Source: JBHBQE01 sp041776485 (GTDB taxonomy: Bacteria; Bacillota; Clostridia; Lachnospirales; Lachnospiraceae). Taken from it: 64,000 nt of DNA. Shown in pieces: positions 53,712-62,528 of the stretch. A program made the position numbers and the translations under genes. Below the pieces are notes generated by a model that searched no databases, was not told the origin of the DNA, and worked only from the letters and a program-made list of their open reading frames with translations. The number at the start of each line of letters is the position of its first letter. The stretch's first letter is position 1. The stretch lies in contig JBHBQE010000006.1 in assembly GCA_041776485.1 (NCBI GenBank), positions 131,566 to 195,565 on the forward strand, given 5' to 3'.

Positions 53712-54926
53712 ATGTCTTTGTTAAATAAAAAAACAATTGATGATATTGAAGTGAGCGGTAAAAGGGTACTCTGTCGATGTGATTTTAATGTACCCATTCA
53801 CGACGGGATAATCACTGATGTAAACAGACTTACGGCAGCCATACCCACAATTAAAAAATTATCAAATGAGGGAGCAAAGGTTATCCTTTGCTCTCATCTA
53901 GGTAAGCCTAAGGGAATACCTAATCCGGATATGTCACTTGCCCCTGTATCTGCAAAACTGTCGGAGCTTTTGGGCATACGCATAAATTTTGCCAGAGATG
54001 ATAATGTAGTAAGTGATAAGGTTAGATCTATTGTGGACAATATGCAAAATGGAGATATTATTCTTCTTGAGAATACCAGATTCAGATCTGAGGAAACTAA
54101 GAATGAAGAATCCTTTTCTAAGGAATTGGCATCTTTGTGTGATGTTTATGTAAATGATGCTTTTGGATCTGCACATAGAGCACATTGTTCCACTGCAGGA
54201 GTTGCAGCTTTTGTGGAGGTTTCCGCCGTAGGATATCTTATTGACAGGGAAATTGAGTTTTTAGGTCATGCGGTTGAGGACCCGAGAAAGCCATTTTTGG
54301 CGATTTTAGGCGGAGCAAAGGTTGCTGATAAGCTTAATGTTATTGACAGGCTTTTGGATAAATGTGATACCATCATTATCGGCGGCGGAATGGCATATAC
54401 ATTTTTAAAGGCGCAGGGGAAAGAGGTAGGAAGCTCTCTTGTGGATGAGTCTAAGCTTGATTATTGTAAAGATATGATTAAAAAGGCACAGGAAAAGGGC
54501 AAAAAACTTCTGTTACCAATTGATTCAGTTACAGTTGAAAGCTTTCCGGATCCTATAGATTCAGTGATTACGGCTTGTGTATATGATATTGATGATATGC
54601 CGGAGGATATAATGGGTGTTGATATTGGTCCTAAGACTATGGAGCTTTTCATAGGTGAAATCAATAATGCGAAAACCATTATATGGAATGGTCCTATGGG
54701 TATATTTGAAAATCCGGTTTTGGCAGCCGGTACAAGGGAGATAGCTAAAACTATGTCAAAATTAAATGAAGCCATAACCATTATAGGCGGTGGTGATTCT
54801 GCCGCAGCAGTTAATCAAATGGGATTTTCTGATAAAATGACTCATATTTCCACAGGCGGCGGTGCTTCTTTGGAATTTTTAGAGGGTAAAATTCTGCCGG
54901 GAATTGACTGTATCATGTCAAAATAA
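53712..54926 (+). CDS. pgk: Phosphoglycerate kinase
   Basis: 404 residues. RCDFNVP near residue 22, LENTRFRSEETKNE, GGAKVADKLNVI and GGGDSAAAV. It produces ATP and 3-phosphoglycerate; 16 bases after gap. Confidence 0.98.
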   Translation: MSLLNKKTIDDIEVSGKRVLCRCDFNVPIHDGIITDVNRLTAAIPTIKKLSNEGAKVILCSHLGKPKGIPNPDMSLAPVSAKLSELLGIRINFARDDNVVSDKVRSIVDNMQNGDIILLENTRFRSEETKNEESFSKELASLCDVYVNDAFGSAHRAHCSTAGVAAFVEVSAVGYLIDREIEFLGHAVEDPRKPFLAILGGAKVADKLNVIDRLLDKCDTIIIGGGMAYTFLKAQGKEVGSSLVDESKLDYCKDMIKKAQEKGKKLLLPIDSVTVESFPDPIDSVITACVYDIDDMPEDIMGVDIGPKTMELFIGEINNAKTIIWNGPMGIFENPVLAAGTREIAKTMSKLNEAITIIGGGDSAAAVNQMGFSDKMTHISTGGGASLEFLEGKILPGIDCIMSK

Positions 54927-54952
54927 CTCATTAAATATTGAAAGGAATTACT

Positions 54953-55699
54953 ATGTCTAGGAAAAGGATAGTTGCTGGAAACTGGAAAATGAATATGACT
55001 GTAAGTGAGGCTATGAAGCTTTGCGATGAGCTTATTCCTTTAGTTAAGGATGCAGAATGTGACGTGGTATTCTGTCCGCCATATACAGATATTACAAGTG
55101 TTGCCCAAAAGCTTCTTGGGACAAATATATCACTTGGCGCTCAAAATATGTACTTTGAAGAAAGCGGTGCCTATACCGGTGAGATTTCACCTGATATGCT
55201 TAAGGAAGCCGGGGTTAAATATGTTATAATTGGACATTCGGAGCGTAGGGAGTATTTCAAAGAGACAGATGACTCTGTCAATAAGAAAACCATTAAAGCA
55301 TTGGAACATGGCTTTACTCCTATTGTATGCTGTGGCGAAACGCTAACCCAGAGGAATCAGGGTATATATATTGACTGGATTCGTATGCAGATAAAAATTG
55401 CATTTGGCGGTGTATCCCCAGAGGATATGAAAAAATGTGTTATTGCCTATGAACCGATTTGGGCTATTGGTACCGGTGAAACAGCAAGTTCTGACCAGGC
55501 TCAGGAGGTTTGCCATGCCATTAGAGAGTGTGTAGAAGAAATGTATTCTGCTGAAGTGGCAAATGCTGTTCGTATCCAGTATGGCGGATCCTGCAATGGT
55601 AAAAATGCAGGAGAACTTTTTGGAAAGAAGGATATTGACGGCGGGCTAATTGGAGGTGCCGCATTAAAGGCTGATTTTGCAAATATTGTAAACGCATAA
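54953..55699 (+). CDS. tpiA: Triose-phosphate isomerase
   Basis: 248 residues. AGNWKMN, catalytic His in IGHSERREYF, catalytic Glu in AYEPIWAIGTG, and the phosphate loop GGSCNGKNA. ATG 54953 is 6 bases after AAAGGA; a TTG at 54938 in frame is less likely. gpmI, which often follows, is absent. Confidence 0.98.
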   Translation: MSRKRIVAGNWKMNMTVSEAMKLCDELIPLVKDAECDVVFCPPYTDITSVAQKLLGTNISLGAQNMYFEESGAYTGEISPDMLKEAGVKYVIIGHSERREYFKETDDSVNKKTIKALEHGFTPIVCCGETLTQRNQGIYIDWIRMQIKIAFGGVSPEDMKKCVIAYEPIWAIGTGETASSDQAQEVCHAIRECVEEMYSAEVANAVRIQYGGSCNGKNAGELFGKKDIDGGLIGGAALKADFANIVNA

Positions 55700-55717
55700 G
55701 CTTTTTGGAGAATCTTA

Positions 55718-58700
55718 GTGCGTAAAAAGATTTGGAGAATGTCCGAGGGGCAGTTTAACCACATTGCCCCAAGGACTTATTTAGAACCTGAGGTAATTCA
55801 TGAAACTATCGTTGAGGGAGAAACCTTTAATGGTAGTTTTAGTGTTATATGTGAAAAGGATACATATAACAAGGGTGTGGTATATTCCGATAACCCCTAT
55901 ATTTATATTATTACCCCTGCATTTAATGAGGATAATCCTAAGATTTCATATCAAATACATGCTAAAAACCTTAGAGCGGGGGATTTAATTTCCGGAAATT
56001 TCTATATTTATTGTGACAGTTTAGTAAAGGAACTTCCCTTTTCCATTAGTGTGAAAAGAAAATATCCTACATCCTCATTGGGTGAAATTACTTGTCTTAA
56101 GGATTTTTGTGAGCTTGCCAGACGCTCATGGAAAGAGGCAAAGGGGATTTTTTATTCTGAGGAATTCAAGGATTTAATGTATGAGCAGGATTATAATACC
56201 AGACTTTTATATCGCGGTTTCAGCAAATCTGTTAAAACCGATGCAAATCTTGAGGAGTTTTTAGCTGCTTGCGGTTGTAAGGAAAGGGTGAGCTTTGACT
56301 TTGACACAAGCACCAGAGAATACTCCTTTGTGAGTGAGAATCTCAAGGAAAATATTGATATTACCAGAAACACCTGGGGATATATAAATCTAAGAGCTGA
56401 TTCAGATACAGAATTTATAACTGTAGAAAACAACAATATTACCGGTGACTTCTTTTTGGGAAGTAAGCTTTCTCTTAATTTTTATATTCATAAGGACAAA
56501 CTTCATCAGGGAAAAAATTATGGAAGAATAACAATAAAAGGAATGGGAATAGTTAAGACAATAGATATTGTCGCCAGCCTTTCAGATATTAATGAACGAA
56601 AAAATTATCTCCATATATCCCATAAAAAGGATATATTGGATTTATATAAAAATTACGAAGCATTTCGATTAAAACTTATTTCTGCCAATATCTGGGCAGA
56701 TAATACCGTTAAAATAATCGACAAAATTTTAGGATATAAGTTTGAGGACAGGAATTTTTACAGACTTATTAAGACTCAGGCTCTGATTGTTATGGGAAAT
56801 AGGAAGAAGGCATTGGACAGTATCAAAAGCTTAAGAATAGATATTGTTGACAAGCGTTCTGCCGATTGGGCTTATTTACTCTATCTTGGTGCGTTACTTG
56901 ACCCGGAAGAGGAATATGTGGAGAGACTTGCCAGAGAGATTGAGATTATTCAGGACAGTAATTCCGAGAATATCAGGATTTTTTGGTTTTTACTGTTTCT
57001 TAAAAGGGAGTATCAAAAAGACAGTGGCGAGAAATTAAGGGCAATTAAGCATTGGATTAATAATGGTTATAATTCCCCTGTATTATATGCGGAATGCTAT
57101 GATATTTTTAAAACAAATATTTATTTGCTGGAAACTCTTTCTGATTTTAACCTGAGAATTATTTCCTGGGCTGTTAACGGTGAAGGATTAACCTATAATA
57201 TTGCGGAAAAAATTTTTGATTTAATATCAAAGGAGAAGGAATTTGACATTAGAATATACAGGCTTTTAATTAAGGCGTATGAAAAATCACCTAATGATAT
57301 CCATTTAAAGCATATCCTAATGTATATGTTAAAGGGAAATGCTAAGGGTGAAGAATTTGCCGAAATGTACAAGCTGGGGATTGAAGCCCACATTAAGCTG
57401 GCAGGGTTGTTTGAAGCATATATTGAAAGTATTCCCCTTGATAATATTGAGCCGCTGTCAGATGTTACCTTAAGATACTTTGCCTATACTGCCAATATTC
57501 CTGACGAGAGGCGTGCTTTGGTTTATGCCAATATAATTATAAATAAAGAAAAAGAACCGGGGATATATGATTCCTTTAGTCATAAAATAAGAGATTTTTG
57601 TTTGGGACAAATGAAGCAGAATCGTCTTGAGGATAATCTGCTGGTTTGTTATCAGGATTTACTTGATAATGATATATTGGACAGTCGTATGGCAGATAAT
57701 CTGTCTAAAATGATATTTGCAAAGAAAATAATCTGTCTGCATAATCTGGCAAGGAGGGTAATTGTATATGAGGATATCCTAAAGGAGCCTGTAGTTGCAA
57801 ATATAAATAATAATATGGCATTTATCCCTATATTTTCCGGGGAATATAAAGTATTTATTGAAATGGCGGACGGAAGCATTTCCTGTGATGAAAAAATATA
57901 TTATGTGGAAAATACTATAAGTCTGTCCAACAGGCATGAGGAATTGGTAAGGAGTTTAACTGATAAGGATAGCCTGTTTTTCCATGATATATATAAGATG
58001 GAGACTCAGGGGGAGATTGATGAGCGCTATGAAAAGGAGGCAATAAAATTCCTCTTTAGCGATAAAATTGATAACTTTTACCTTAAAAACCACTTTGGAA
58101 TCTTTATGAGATTTTTTAAAAGTCATTTAAGAGAGGATATAATTTTAAATGCCTTATTACATAATGACAGATATAAATTCTTCGATACAAATATACTTAC
58201 ATATTTGGTGAATTTACTGGTAATTGACGGCAATGACAATGCTGCGACAGAATTATTAAATAATTATTTAATTCTAGGGTTTGATAAAAGGCAGCTGTTA
58301 ACCTGTGTTAAAAGATGTGTTAGAAATCCTGAGGAATCTAAGGGTGAATTTATCCTGGAGCTTTGCATATACTTATTGAGGGATGGCTATCAATCCGAGG
58401 AGACCATAGAGTATCTTCTTAATCATTTTATCGGCAGAATAGAGGATATGCGTTTAATCTTTAAATATGCAAATACAGACAGCTATGCACTCAATAATTT
58501 TTGTGAGAGATTTTTGGTTCAGGGGCTATATTCCTATATGTTGATTCCGGAGGATGATGAAATATTAGTGGCATATCTTGAAAGACGCCCTAATCCAATG
58601 ATAGTGGAAGCATATATTTCATATTTTTCTCATAGATATTTAGTTGATGATATATTCCCGCCTGATAGTGTATTTGCCATACTTATAAGGCAGCTTCATT

Positions 58701-59251
58701 TAACGGACTCTGTAAATGATTGCTGCAGATTTGCCTATAGTAAATATTTATGTAAAAAATCCAATTTAAGTCCGCAGGAAAAGGAAATATTAGATTTATT
58801 AATCAGCGATCAGCTGTCAAGAAATATATATTTCCAGTTTTATGCAGATATGCAGGAGCAATTTATTATTAAATATCATTTATATGACAGAATGTATATC
58901 AGTATAAATACCGAGCCTAAGAGGGAGCTTGTATTAGATATTTCTTACGGCGATATTAAGCATAGATTTGATATTCCTGAGCATTATGATGGAATTTATG
59001 TAAAGGATTTGGTTATATTTTTCGGAGACAATATTTATTATAATATTTATGAAAAGGGACATGAAGATATATCCTTATTAAGCGGTGAGTATTCCTATCA
59101 GGATATAGGATATTTAAATGAAAGCAGATTCTATAAGATTAACAGAATGCACGAAAACCTGTTTTTTAAGGAGTTTGAGGGACTCTATGGTGAGATTGTG
59201 GAGTATAGCAATATGTCAAAGGCTGCAAAGGAAATTTTCAGTTTGCTATGA
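55718..59251 (+). CDS. Giant repeat/scaffold protein, DUF5717-like
   Basis: 1177 residues, no signal peptide or membrane helix, so cytoplasmic. Two beta-rich Ig-like parts (about 20-135 and 195-290; LRAGDLISGNFYIYCDS and LSLNFYIHKDKLHQGKNYGR read as matching edge strands) flank a helical linker. A long helical-repeat region (about 300-1020) and a beta-rich end follow. I recall this family as DUF5717 of Lachnospiraceae; the name is from memory. GTG 55718 was chosen with TTGGAG 7 bases upstream; ATG 55739 is an alternative. It lies 18 bases after tpiA and overlaps the Hsp70-like gene by 4. Function unknown. Confidence 0.85.
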   Translation: MRKKIWRMSEGQFNHIAPRTYLEPEVIHETIVEGETFNGSFSVICEKDTYNKGVVYSDNPYIYIITPAFNEDNPKISYQIHAKNLRAGDLISGNFYIYCDSLVKELPFSISVKRKYPTSSLGEITCLKDFCELARRSWKEAKGIFYSEEFKDLMYEQDYNTRLLYRGFSKSVKTDANLEEFLAACGCKERVSFDFDTSTREYSFVSENLKENIDITRNTWGYINLRADSDTEFITVENNNITGDFFLGSKLSLNFYIHKDKLHQGKNYGRITIKGMGIVKTIDIVASLSDINERKNYLHISHKKDILDLYKNYEAFRLKLISANIWADNTVKIIDKILGYKFEDRNFYRLIKTQALIVMGNRKKALDSIKSLRIDIVDKRSADWAYLLYLGALLDPEEEYVERLAREIEIIQDSNSENIRIFWFLLFLKREYQKDSGEKLRAIKHWINNGYNSPVLYAECYDIFKTNIYLLETLSDFNLRIISWAVNGEGLTYNIAEKIFDLISKEKEFDIRIYRLLIKAYEKSPNDIHLKHILMYMLKGNAKGEEFAEMYKLGIEAHIKLAGLFEAYIESIPLDNIEPLSDVTLRYFAYTANIPDERRALVYANIIINKEKEPGIYDSFSHKIRDFCLGQMKQNRLEDNLLVCYQDLLDNDILDSRMADNLSKMIFAKKIICLHNLARRVIVYEDILKEPVVANINNNMAFIPIFSGEYKVFIEMADGSISCDEKIYYVENTISLSNRHEELVRSLTDKDSLFFHDIYKMETQGEIDERYEKEAIKFLFSDKIDNFYLKNHFGIFMRFFKSHLREDIILNALLHNDRYKFFDTNILTYLVNLLVIDGNDNAATELLNNYLILGFDKRQLLTCVKRCVRNPEESKGEFILELCIYLLRDGYQSEETIEYLLNHFIGRIEDMRLIFKYANTDSYALNNFCERFLVQGLYSYMLIPEDDEILVAYLERRPNPMIVEAYISYFSHRYLVDDIFPPDSVFAILIRQLHLTDSVNDCCRFAYSKYLCKKSNLSPQEKEILDLLISDQLSRNIYFQFYADMQEQFIIKYHLYDRMYISINTEPKRELVLDISYGDIKHRFDIPEHYDGIYVKDLVIFFGDNIYYNIYEKGHEDISLLSGEYSYQDIGYLNESRFYKINRMHENLFFKEFEGLYGEIVEYSNMSKAAKEIFSLL

Positions 59252-60492
59252 TTGATAGGGTTAATACTATTTCAAGTGATATATTAGGACTGGATATTGC
59301 CAGGCAGGGTGTTATGTTAAGCTGTCTTTCCGTATTAAGTTCTGAACCTAATACCTTCAGCGGTGATAATGGACAATTTATTCCCCTTTGTATCGCCAAG
59401 GAAAGGGATATAGGACGCTGGTATGTGGGAGATAATGCCCTTCAAAGGGCTGTTTCCGACAGTGCCCATTTAGTCGAGGACTTATATGAAAGGGCTTTGA
59501 AAAAGGAAAGTATTCAAATAGAGGATTATATATATTCATATGGAGAATTATTTGCCACATATATCCGAAGAATAATTGAAGATAGGGGAATAATGCTCTA
59601 TAATACCAAAAAGCTGGTTATCACATTGCCGGAGGTAAGTGAAGAAGCTATTGAACTTTTTGGGTTTATTAATTCAAGATTAAATATTTCTGAGGATGTC
59701 TTGACAATAATTGACCACAAGGAAAGCTTTATCTACTATACCCTAAGTCAAAATCAAAATATATTTATATATGATGTGGTATTGTTTGAATATATGGGGG
59801 GGAAGATATATTCTTATATGCTCACCAGAAATTCAAATACCAAGCCTCAGGTGGTTAATATTGATATAGATATGCTGGAGCTGGATACGATGGATAAGGC
59901 ATCCCTTTTTCTTGAATTTGCAAAAGGTATAATTAGTGATAGGGTGGTATCCAGCGTATTCCTTGTGGGCTCAGGTTTTGCGGCTGGCTCCATGCAGGAT
60001 GTAATTAATGAATTAACCAGAGGCAGGAGGGTATTTTTAGGTGATAATTTGTATTCTAAGGGTGCCTGCTTTGCAGGTAAAATTAAATCTTTGAAAATCC
60101 CTTGGAATTACGTATATATTGGGGATCATGAAATGAAAATGAATCTGTCCCTAAAGGTAAATGATAAAAATAATATGAGCTTTTTACCCCTTGTAAATGC
60201 AGGAGAAAATTGGTATGAAACAGGCAGGGAATACGAGGTGATTTTAGATGGTGATTCGGAGTTTGAGTGCTGGATACAATCCCCGGAAACCAGGAGGTCC
60301 AGTATTCACAAAATTCAATTGCAGGAGCTTCCCAAACGGGAAAACAGAACCACAAGGCTTAGAATCAGCGCGAAACCCATATCAGATATAAGGGTACATA
60401 TTGCCATTAAAGATTTAGGCTTTGGGGATTTAGTTCCAAGCTCCGGCAAAATGTGGGAGCATATAATAGATATGGGGAATGATAATGGGTGA
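59248..60492 (+). CDS. Hsp70-like actin-fold protein, DUF5716-like
   Basis: 414 residues. Its order of motifs follows Hsp70: a phosphate-1 strand LGLDIARQGVMLS (13-25), a phosphate-2 strand VVLFEYMGGKIYSYML (177-192, where Hsp70 has DLGGGT), an adenosine strand VFLVGSGFAAGSMQDVINEL (237-256), and GDNLYSKGACFAGKI (265-279, compare DEAVAxGAA). A C-terminal beta domain (about 300-405) resembles the Hsp70 substrate-binding sheet; the alpha lid is missing. Key Thr and Asp residues are changed, so ATP turnover is doubtful. Probably works with the giant protein encoded in overlap. Confidence 0.83.
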   Translation: MIDRVNTISSDILGLDIARQGVMLSCLSVLSSEPNTFSGDNGQFIPLCIAKERDIGRWYVGDNALQRAVSDSAHLVEDLYERALKKESIQIEDYIYSYGELFATYIRRIIEDRGIMLYNTKKLVITLPEVSEEAIELFGFINSRLNISEDVLTIIDHKESFIYYTLSQNQNIFIYDVVLFEYMGGKIYSYMLTRNSNTKPQVVNIDIDMLELDTMDKASLFLEFAKGIISDRVVSSVFLVGSGFAAGSMQDVINELTRGRRVFLGDNLYSKGACFAGKIKSLKIPWNYVYIGDHEMKMNLSLKVNDKNNMSFLPLVNAGENWYETGREYEVILDGDSEFECWIQSPETRRSSIHKIQLQELPKRENRTTRLRISAKPISDIRVHIAIKDLGFGDLVPSSGKMWEHIIDMGNDNG

Positions 60493-61309
60493 ATTAATAC
60501 TGGCAAGCTCTCCAATAGCTGCAAGGTCATATTATATTGAGGAGGCATCCTTAAATATTTATTCTCTGGAGGAGTTTAGTTATTATGTATACAATAATGC
60601 TTATACATTAAATGAGACTGTTATTGGGACACCTTTTTGCAATTGGGTGGAAAAAGAATTAAAGGATAAAAACTTAGCCCATGAAATTGCTACCCTAATT
60701 CAGGATGAGGCAAAATTTCATATTATTATTGGACATATCCTAAGGACTAACGGATATCTTACTAAGAATGAAATTAAGTCATGTATTAATATTATTTCAT
60801 CCTTTGAGGGAAAATCTGAAGCAGAGTCCAGAAAAATGCGAGCTGATTATATGATGAATACCGGCAGGGTGGCAGATGCAATATTTAACTATGAAATAAT
60901 TCTTAACAGAAAACTTCAAATGAGTGATACTCTTTTGGGAAATGTATATCATAATCTTGCCTGTGCTTTGTCCAGCTTATTTTTCTTTAAGCGCTCGATT
61001 GAATATTTTGAAAAGGCATATAGATTAAACAGAAATAAGTCTTCATTGGAAAAACTTCTGTACTCCTGTATACTTGCAGGAGAGGAGGAAACCTTAGAAT
61101 TAATGATTATACGTTATCAGGTACTTCCTGAGTATATTAAGAAGCTTAGAGACAGTTATGCTGATTATATGGTACGGGGAGATGAAAATTTTCAAAATGA
61201 ACTTTTAGAAAGGCTAAATGCTACAGAAACAGACGAGGAGAGAGAACTTATTTTTTCTGATGTGATTGGAGAATTCAAGTCGGAATACCAAAGATTTAGG
61301 ACATATTAA
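60485..61309 (+). CDS. TPR-repeat protein of the DUF5716/5717 cluster
   Basis: 274 residues, soluble and helical. At least two TPR-like hairpins lie at about residues 120-205 (MNTGRVADAIFNYEIIL, then LGNVYHNLACALSSLFFFKR). The N terminus (GELILASSPIAARSYYIEEA) is a compact lead-in. It overlaps the Hsp70-like gene by 8 bases and shares one base with the next. Likely an adaptor between the partners. ATG 60485 has GGGG 7 bases upstream; ATG 60479 is too close to it. Confidence 0.82.
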   Translation: MGELILASSPIAARSYYIEEASLNIYSLEEFSYYVYNNAYTLNETVIGTPFCNWVEKELKDKNLAHEIATLIQDEAKFHIIIGHILRTNGYLTKNEIKSCINIISSFEGKSEAESRKMRADYMMNTGRVADAIFNYEIILNRKLQMSDTLLGNVYHNLACALSSLFFFKRSIEYFEKAYRLNRNKSSLEKLLYSCILAGEEETLELMIIRYQVLPEYIKKLRDSYADYMVRGDENFQNELLERLNATETDEERELIFSDVIGEFKSEYQRFRTY

Positions 61310-62499
61310 TGTTATTTTTTAAAAGAAAGAAAAAAATAAATAATGAACTGGAGGATTCCTTTAAAAAGGTATTATCGGAAATTGATAATATTGATGAAAA
61401 GGGAAACCCAAGAAAGATAGAACACTATATTCTTGATTCCTGTGAGCATATTATTTCCACTGCCAAGGAGGTGGAGTCTGCAAAACTTCGCTTTAATATG
61501 TTAAATGAGCATTTGGCAGATGTTAAAAAAATTGAGAATATGCAGGAGGATGTGAGAGGGGTTATTAAAGAATTATCTGATAATGTTCAGAATCTTATTA
61601 AGAAGAAGCAGGTGTTTAAGGAAACAGAAAAAAGACTGCCTGATGAGTCCTTTATGCTCCTTCAAGAGAGGGAGGATATGGTGGTATCGGATATTCAAAG
61701 AATGGATGAAAATGAGAAGTATAAGGATAAAATATCCAACGAAATAAGGGAATTAGAAGGGGAAAAAAGCAGACAGGAAATAGAGAGAGAAGATATTTTT
61801 GAGATTATTAAAAGGCTTAGAATTGTCACTATTGTAGTTTTTGTTCTGGTTATAGGTTTAATCTGTGCCTGGCTTACCCTTCCTGATGATATAATTGAAA
61901 AGGTGAGATTTGTGGGTGTGCTGATTTTATTTGTGTTGGTGCTGTCCACCTTCCTGATATCCATCTATGTATCCAGAAAAAGAACAGAATACCGAAGTTT
62001 AACCAAAAAATTAAATCAAAATATAAGTTTACTTAATGTTGCCAGAATGAGATATGTAAATATTGACAAGGCATTGCAGTATGAACTTCAAGTATATAAT
62101 GTGAATACTTCTGCAGAGCTTTTGTATTTTTGGGAGCAGTATATGCTTACAGTAAAGGAATATGAGGCATATAGAAAAAATAATGTGGACTTGGCATATT
62201 ATATAGAAAAATTATATGATATTTTTAAATCCTTAGGACTGACCTTTGAAAGAAAATGGATTGAAAAGGTAAGTCTTTTATATGATTTGGAAGAGCTTTC
62301 TAAGTTTAAGCTCAATCTTGCCGAAAAGATTAATATTGTAAAAAATCAAATAGATATGAGCAGTGATATGATTAGAAGCGAAAGAGAAGAAATAGACAGG
62401 CTTATGAAGGAATATAACTTTTTTGTCCCGGAGGTTATGGAGATTATTACATCAGTTGACAAGTTTTGCCTTAATACCTTAGTAGAATTAAATAAATAA
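61309..62499 (+). CDS. Coiled-coil protein with central two-helix membrane hairpin
   Basis: 396 residues. A charged N-terminal region and long coiled coil (about 20-168) lead to two adjacent transmembrane helices (about 171-193 and 203-223) joined by a short loop. A second, longer helical/coiled region fills the C-terminal half. Both large parts should face the cytoplasm. It shares its first base with the preceding stop. It could anchor the cluster's soluble proteins to the membrane. Confidence 0.82.
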   Translation: MLFFKRKKKINNELEDSFKKVLSEIDNIDEKGNPRKIEHYILDSCEHIISTAKEVESAKLRFNMLNEHLADVKKIENMQEDVRGVIKELSDNVQNLIKKKQVFKETEKRLPDESFMLLQEREDMVVSDIQRMDENEKYKDKISNEIRELEGEKSRQEIEREDIFEIIKRLRIVTIVVFVLVIGLICAWLTLPDDIIEKVRFVGVLILFVLVLSTFLISIYVSRKRTEYRSLTKKLNQNISLLNVARMRYVNIDKALQYELQVYNVNTSAELLYFWEQYMLTVKEYEAYRKNNVDLAYYIEKLYDIFKSLGLTFERKWIEKVSLLYDLEELSKFKLNLAEKINIVKNQIDMSSDMIRSEREEIDRLMKEYNFFVPEVMEIITSVDKFCLNTLVELNK

Positions 62500-62528
62500 C
62501 ATATAATTCCGTTAGAAAGAGAGGTATT

